A stretch of DNA of 20,658 bases from contig DATLFQ010000119.1 of NCBI GenBank assembly GCA_035540915.1, forward strand, positions 1 through 20,658. Direction: 5' to 3'. The stretch comes from DATLFQ01 sp035540915. GTDB taxonomy: Bacteria; Actinomycetota; Acidimicrobiia; Acidimicrobiales; GCA-2861595. Positions 15,439 to 20,658 of the stretch are shown piece by piece. Below the pieces are notes generated by a model. The model was given only the letters and a program-made list of their open reading frames with translations, made no database searches and was not told the origin of the DNA. Each line of letters opens with the position of its first letter. Position 1 is the stretch's first letter. Made by a program: the position numbers and the translations under genes.

Positions 15439-15439
15439 G

Positions 15440-16657
15440 TTAGCCCGAGCCGCCCTGCCGGCGCCGCACCGGCAGCGGCACGACCTCGGCCAGGCCCTCC
15501 CCGCCTCCTTCCCCGTCGCCCTCGCGGCGGACCTCGTCGGCCTCGGCCCGGCTCTCGGCCTCGGCCTCGCCCCGCCGCCGGACGCCGGGGTGGAACAGGG
15601 TGTAGAGCGCCACCAGCAGGCCGGCGATACCGATGGGGATGAGCGCGTTGCCCTCGTTGGTGTAGGTCGGCAGCAGCACCAGCGCCGAGAGGATGGCGGT
15701 CCAGGCCCACAGGATCAGCACCGACCGCCGGTGCCCGTGGCCGAGGCGCATCAGCCGGTGGTGGAGGTGCTCCTTGTCGGCCTCCGACAGCGCGGCCCGG
15801 CGGCGGGACCGGCGGACGATGGCGAAGACGGTGTCCAGCAGCGGCACGCCCAGCACGAACAGCGGCAGGAAGATCGGCGCGAAGAAGAAGTAGGTCTGGC
15901 CGCTGAACTGGTCGGCCGTGCGCCCGCCGACGACCAGGGTCGACGTGGCCATCAACAGCCCCAGCAGCATGGCGCCGGTGTCGCCCATGATCATCCGGGC
16001 CGGGTGGAAGTTGTGGGGCAGGAAGCCCGCGCACACCCCGCAGGTGATGATGGCCACCAGCGGGCCGATGTTGTCGGGCGGCAGCAGCCCGGCGTCGAAC
16101 AGCCGGTCGCCGTAGACGAACAGCGCACCCGAGGCGATGGCGACGACGCCGGCGGCGAGGCCGTCGAGGCCGTCGATCAGGTTGACGGCGTTGGCGATGG
16201 CGACGACCCACAGCACCGTCAGCAACGGGGCCAGGTCGGGGGCGATCGAGACGATGTCCAGGAACGGGACCCGGAAGTAGAACAGGGTCACGCCCAGGAA
16301 GTACAAGACGCTGGCCGCCAGCACCTGCCCGGCCAGCTTGGCCGGGGCGGACATCTCCCGCAGGTCGTCGACCAGGAACACCGCCACGATGACGGCGGCG
16401 GCCAGCACCACGCCGAGCGGCTCGGAGGACGCCTCGAAGATGGCCTCGAACTGTTCCATGCGCGAGGCCACGCCCATGGCGACGACCAGCGCCAGGAACA
16501 TGGCGACCCCGCCGGCGGTGGGCATGGGCACGGCATGCACCCGTCGGTCGCCGGGCATCACCACCACGCCGAGGCGGATGGCGACGCGGCGGACCAGGAA
16601 CGCCGACGCCCAGGTGCAGCTGGCGGCGACGGCGAAGATCAGCCCGTAGCCGGCCAT
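15440..16657 (-). CDS. Undecaprenyl-phosphate phospho-sugar transferase, WecA/TagO type
   Basis: The 405-residue polytopic membrane protein moves a sugar-1-phosphate (typically GlcNAc-1-P) from a UDP-sugar to undecaprenyl (or decaprenyl) phosphate, the first step of lipid-linked glycan synthesis. The signature loops are present: VDDLR (96-100), NLIDGLDGL (159-167), HNFHPARMIMGDTG (215-228) and HLHHRL (297-302). About ten hydrophobic segments surround them. HLHHRL and the HNFHPA form fit the WecA/TagO branch better than MraY. A hydrophilic Glu/Arg-rich tail (about 355-405) is added. ATG 16657 lies four bases after the glyA stop, so it is probably co-transcribed with glyA. It may prime the glycan handled by the 2136-6466 cluster, which is a guess. 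Confidence 0.9.
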   Translation of the reverse strand: MAGYGLIFAVAASCTWASAFLVRRVAIRLGVVVMPGDRRVHAVPMPTAGGVAMFLALVVAMGVASRMEQFEAIFEASSEPLGVVLAAAVIVAVFLVDDLREMSAPAKLAGQVLAASVLYFLGVTLFYFRVPFLDIVSIAPDLAPLLTVLWVVAIANAVNLIDGLDGLAAGVVAIASGALFVYGDRLFDAGLLPPDNIGPLVAIITCGVCAGFLPHNFHPARMIMGDTGAMLLGLLMATSTLVVGGRTADQFSGQTYFFFAPIFLPLFVLGVPLLDTVFAIVRRSRRRAALSEADKEHLHHRLMRLGHGHRRSVLILWAWTAILSALVLLPTYTNEGNALIPIGIAGLLVALYTLFHPGVRRRGEAEAESRAEADEVRREGDGEGGGEGLAEVVPLPVRRRQGGSG

Positions 16658-16661
16658 CAGC

Positions 16662-17893
<1,232 letters not shown>

Positions 17894-17897
<4 letters not shown>

Positions 17898-18337
17898 CCC
17901 GACTCCTCGATGGCGGCGATCTGTGCCACGCGGGGGGCGTGGCGGCCCCCCTCGAAGTCGGTCGCCAGCCACAGGGCCACGATCTCGTCGGCCAGGCCGG
18001 TGCCGACGATGCGCCCGCCCATGGCCAGCACGTTGGCGTCGTTGTGCTCCCGGGACAGGCGGGCGGTGTAGAGGTCGTTGCACAGGGCGGCCCGCACGCC
18101 GCGCACCTTGTTGGCGGCCAGCTGCTCCCCCTGGCCGCTGCCGCCCAGCACGATGCCGCGGTCGGCCTCGCCCCGGACGACGGTGCGACCCACCTCGGCG
18201 CAGATCTCGGGGTAGTCGACCGGCGCCTCGCTGTCGGTGCCCAGGTCGGCGACCTCATGGCCGAGCCTGCCCAGCGTCTCGACCAGGTGGCACTTGAGCC
18301 GGTACCCGGCGTGGTCCGACCCGATGACAACCTTCAT
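17894..18337 (-). CDS. rpiB: Ribose-5-phosphate isomerase B
   Basis: The 147-residue enzyme interconverts ribose-5-phosphate and ribulose-5-phosphate. SDHAGYRLK (7-15), the phosphate/substrate loop LGGSGQGEQLAANKV (64-78) and REHNDANVLAMGGR are conserved. E71 stands where E. coli RpiB has its catalytic Cys. This is the mycobacterial type, in which Glu is the general base. H98 is the expected ring-opening His. ATG 18337 has AAGGGGAG upstream, and both ends overlap neighbours (ATGA with the phosphatase, GTGA with glyA). Confidence 0.95.
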
Positions 18338-18924
18338 GCTGCTCCCCTTCGTTCGTCTGCCCACCCCAACTCGACCAGGCGGGACACGAGCGCGTCCAGC
18401 TCGCGGGCGGTCCGCTCGGACCCCCCCAGGCCGAGGCCGTAGGGGTCGGCCACGTCGTCGTCCGCAGAGGCGCCCAGCACGTCCTGGCGCCGGCGCCCGG
18501 CGTGGAGGCAGGCCAGCCACTCCTCGAAGGGCTGGCCCGGCGACCGGGCCCCGGCCGCCTCGGCCCGGCGCACCAGCTCCTTCAGCGTGAAGCACCGGTC
18601 CCAGGCGTCCGGGGCGAGCAGGACCGCCTCGCGGACGTGCTCGCGGGCCAGCCCGAGGACCAGGTCCGCCTCGCGGACCATGTCGGCGGTCATGCGCCGG
18701 CTGCGGTGGGCGGACAGGTCGTGGCCCAGCGACGCCATGGCTCGGGCACTGTCGGTGTGGGCGGGCAGCCCGGGCAGGAACAGGCCGGCAGAGTGGACCC
18801 GGGCCTCGATGCCGGCGGCCCCCAACCGGTGCCGCAGCAGCACCTCGGCCATCGGTGAGCGGCAGATGTTGCCGGAGCAGACGAAGAGGACGTCGATGCC
18901 GGCGAGTCTACGGAAGACCCTCAG
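18334..18924 (-). CDS. Low-molecular-weight protein tyrosine phosphatase (non-standard start)
   Basis: The P-loop CSGNICRS (C-x5-R) in VLFVCSGNICRSPMAE and the general-acid Asp of DPYG near the C-terminus identify a LMW-PTP, which dephosphorylates phosphotyrosine or related phospho-groups. It is about 30 residues longer than many members, mainly an insertion around GQPFEEWLACLHAGRRRQDVLG. No ATG, GTG or TTG lies at the expected N-terminus. CTG at 18924 forms a CTGA overlap with the tsaC stop and gives 196 residues starting (M)RVFRRLAGIDVLFV. ATC at 18897 sits exactly where Met is expected (187 residues). The nearest in-frame GTG is dozens of codons up inside tsaC. I choose CTG because neighbours share NTGA overlaps. 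The stop overlaps rpiB (ATGA). Confidence 0.85.
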   Translation of the reverse strand: MRVFRRLAGIDVLFVCSGNICRSPMAEVLLRHRLGAAGIEARVHSAGLFLPGLPAHTDSARAMASLGHDLSAHRSRRMTADMVREADLVLGLAREHVREAVLLAPDAWDRCFTLKELVRRAEAAGARSPGQPFEEWLACLHAGRRRQDVLGASADDDVADPYGLGLGGSERTARELDALVSRLVELGWADERRGAA

Positions 18925-19505
18925 CCGGCGGCGGCCTCGACCGCGTCCCAGGGCACGCGGCCCAGGCGCAGGAGCGCCGGCCGCTCGCCGGTGCAGTCGA
19001 CCACCGTCGACGGTGCCCCGGCACACGGCCCGGCGTCCAGCACGACGGCCACGGCGGCACCGAAGGCGGTCGCCACCTCGGCGGCGGTGGTCAGCGGCGG
19101 CTGGCCGTGGAGGTTGGCGCTGCTGCTGGGCAGGGGGCCGGCGGCCCGGCACACGGCCAGGGCGACGGGGTGGTCGGGGCAGCGCACCCCGACAGTGCTG
19201 CCATCGGCCCGGGGGACGACGACCGTGAGGCCGCCGGGCCAGAAGGCGTCCATGAGCCGGGCGGCCAGCGGGGGCACCCGCCGGCCGGCCAGATCGGCGA
19301 CGGCGGCGCGGTCGGCCACCAGCACGGGCAGGTGGACCTCGGCCGGCCGCTGCTTGGCCGCGTAGATGGCCGCCGGGTCCCCGACCAGCCCGTACAGCGT
19401 GTCGGTCGGCAGCCCGACGACGCCCCCGACCGCCAGCGCCGCCACCGCCGCATCGACCGCCGCCGCCGGCGGCGGGTCCCCGAATGCGGGAACGACGGCG
19501 CTCAC
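18921..19505 (-). CDS. tsaC: L-threonylcarbamoyladenylate synthase (Sua5/YrdC/TsaC family)
   Basis: The 194-residue enzyme makes threonylcarbamoyl-AMP from threonine, bicarbonate and ATP for the t6A37 modification of ANN-decoding tRNAs. GLPTDTLYGLVGDP, the IYAAKQRP basic segment, FWPGGLTVVV, VGVRCPDHP and SSSANLHG are the family motifs. It has only the YrdC domain, without the Sua5 C-terminal domain. The start is GTG 19505, in a GTGA overlap with prmC. The gene order prmC-tsaC is usual in actinobacteria. Confidence 0.93.
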   Translation of the reverse strand: MSAVVPAFGDPPPAAAVDAAVAALAVGGVVGLPTDTLYGLVGDPAAIYAAKQRPAEVHLPVLVADRAAVADLAGRRVPPLAARLMDAFWPGGLTVVVPRADGSTVGVRCPDHPVALAVCRAAGPLPSSSANLHGQPPLTTAAEVATAFGAAVAVVLDAGPCAGAPSTVVDCTGERPALLRLGRVPWDAVEAAAG

Positions 19506-20353
19506 CGGCGGGCCACGAGCGTGCGGAGGCGGCCGGCGAGGTCGGGGCGGACGTCGACGTCGGCGAAGCCGGCATCACGGGCCAGCGCGGAGGCGGCGGA
19601 GGCCTGCGCCGGGGCCAGCTCCACGACCAGGGCGCCCGGCGACGCCAGCCAGCCCGGGGCCTCGGCCACGATGCGGGCCACCTGCTCCAGCCCGGTGGGG
19701 CCGCCCACCAGCGCCGCCCGCGGCTCGTGGCCGGCTACCTCCGGGGGCAGGTCGGCGACCTCCGGCTCGGCGACGTACGGCGGGTTGGACACCACCAGGT
19801 CGACCCGCCCTCGCAGCTCCGCCGGCAGCGCGCCGAACCAGTTCCCCTCGACCAGCCGCACGCAGGTGGCGCCCCGCCCGCCGACGCCGGCCAGGTTGGC
19901 CCGGGCCACGGCCAGCGCGTCTGCCGACGAGTCGGTGGCCCAGACCTCGCTGGGCCTCGCCTCGACGGCCATCGACAGGGCGATGGCCCCAGACCCGGTC
20001 CCCAGGTCGACCACCACGTCGCCGCCCAGCCGGGCCAGCTCGCCCAGCGCCGCCTCCACCACCATCTCGGTCTCGGGCCGCGGGATGAGCACCCGGCGGT
20101 CGACCAGCAGGTCCAGCCGCCGGAAGCCCCACGAACCCACCACGTACTGGAGCGGCTCGCCGGCCGCCCGACGGGCCACCATGGCGTCGAAGAAGGCCAG
20201 CGACCGGGTTGCCACCGGCTCGTCCAGGTGGACGTGGTGCTCGGCCCCGGCCCAGCCCGACGCCCGCTCGACGATCCGCCGGGCGTCGACCGCCGACCCG
20301 AGCGCCCCGGTCGCCTCGGCCAGCAGCTGCCTCCAGGAGACGGTGGCGATCAG
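19502..20353 (-). CDS. prmC: Release factor glutamine methyltransferase (non-standard start)
   Basis: PrmC methylates the Gln of the GGQ motif of release factors, matching the adjacent prfA. The catalytic domain has VVDLGTGSGAIALSMA and the hallmark NPPY in VVSNPPYVAEPE, with RVLIPRPETE before it. A GTG at 20215 would give 237 residues but removes most of the N-terminal helical domain. The frame remains open and protein-like upstream (SWRQLLAEATGALG, DARRIVERASGWAG, HLDEPV). The full-length protein of about 283 residues starts at CTG 20353, in a CTGA overlap with the prfA stop, or ATC 20350; there is no ATG, GTG or TTG there. GGGGGGA lies upstream. The function call is firm, the start codon uncertain. 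Confidence 0.9.
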   Translation of the reverse strand: MIATVSWRQLLAEATGALGSAVDARRIVERASGWAGAEHHVHLDEPVATRSLAFFDAMVARRAAGEPLQYVVGSWGFRRLDLLVDRRVLIPRPETEMVVEAALGELARLGGDVVVDLGTGSGAIALSMAVEARPSEVWATDSSADALAVARANLAGVGGRGATCVRLVEGNWFGALPAELRGRVDLVVSNPPYVAEPEVADLPPEVAGHEPRAALVGGPTGLEQVARIVAEAPGWLASPGALVVELAPAQASAASALARDAGFADVDVRPDLAGRLRTLVARR

Positions 20354-20658
20354 CCGTCCCCCCGTAGCTGGCGGGCTCGCTCGTCGGCCATCAGCCCCTC
20401 GGTCACCTCGTCCAGCTCACCCATCAGCACCTTGTCCAGCTTGTAGAGCGTGAGGCCGATGCGGTGATCGGTGACCCGGTTCTCCTTGTAGTTGTAAGTG
20501 CGGATCTTCTCTGACCGCCCGCCGCCGCCCACCTGGCTGCGGCGCTGCTCGGACTGCTCGCCGGCCACCCGGTCCTGCTCCGCCTTGAGGAGCCGGGCCC
20601 GCAGCACCTGCAGCGCCCGGGCCCGGTTCTGGATCTGGCTCTTCTCGTCCTGCATGGC
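20350..20658 (-). CDS. prfA: Peptide chain release factor 1, C-terminal part
   Basis: This fragment of about 102 residues is cut by the window end, so the GGQ and PxT motifs lie outside. The visible part is the typical RF1 C-terminus: MQDEKSQIQNRARALQVLRARL, then GGGGRSEKIRTYNYKENRVTDHRIG and a short tail LTLYKLDKVLMGELDEVTEGL. RF1 reads UAA and UAG stop codons. Its TGA stop is overlapped by the start of prmC, which modifies it, so the pair is coupled at translation. Confidence 0.95.
   Translation of the reverse strand, partial: AMQDEKSQIQNRARALQVLRARLLKAEQDRVAGEQSEQRRSQVGGGGRSEKIRTYNYKENRVTDHRIGLTLYKLDKVLMGELDEVTEGLMADERARQLRGDG

Overview
The window reads as chromosomal DNA from a very high-GC Actinomycetota bacterium. 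Four things point that way: the gene order prfA-prmC-tsaC-phosphatase-rpiB-glyA-wecA/tagO-atp, a DUF222-type HNH protein, an F420-dependent (G6PDH-family) oxidoreductase, and an RpiB of the mycobacterial Glu type. An Acidimicrobiia-like lineage is my guess, not a demonstration. I see no insertion sequence, phage gene, tRNA, rRNA or CRISPR array. Coding is very dense, and the longest gap (about 250 bp, 7597-7846) itself holds a possible small ORF.

Left end, + strand (1-2139): the 3' end of an HNH endonuclease-like gene, then a rhodanese-CBS gene, then an F420-dependent oxidoreductase whose GTG start overlaps the rhodanese stop. The rhodanese gene is the most unusual item. Its frame is open from 471 to 1160 except for one TGA at 672-674. 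That TGA falls exactly where related rhodaneses, from memory, have the second Cys of a C-x4-C active-site loop, and a hairpin with bacterial SECIS-like geometry follows it. It is a candidate selenoprotein; a fresh nonsense mutation or a sequencing error is the alternative.

Middle, - strand (6466 down to 2136): a four-gene unit of methyltransferase with N-terminal coiled coil, two-domain GT2-like/GT4 glycosyltransferase, 94-aa coiled-coil protein, and a second methyltransferase paralogous to the first. It looks like a surface-glycan modification module. Upstream of it lie a 2H phosphoesterase fused to a GNAT-like domain and a 61-aa protein of unknown function (7596 to 6520).

Right end, - strand (20658 down to 7847): one long colinear block. 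It begins with prfA (partial), prmC, tsaC/sua5, a low-molecular-weight protein tyrosine phosphatase, rpiB, glyA and a WecA/TagO-type phospho-sugar transferase. It continues with a complete F1Fo ATP synthase operon (atpZ-like, atpI-like, atpB, E, F, H, A, G, D, C). Many junctions are four-base NTGA start/stop overlaps, which implies translational coupling. Two of these are CTGA (prfA/prmC and tsaC/phosphatase), where no ATG, GTG or TTG is available at the expected N-terminus, so CTG initiation is suspected. A 26-codon ORF bridges atpF and atpH with an ATGA overlap at each end. The b subunit carries an apparent signal peptide and a two-cysteine outer segment, and the gamma subunit has an extra C-terminal tail.
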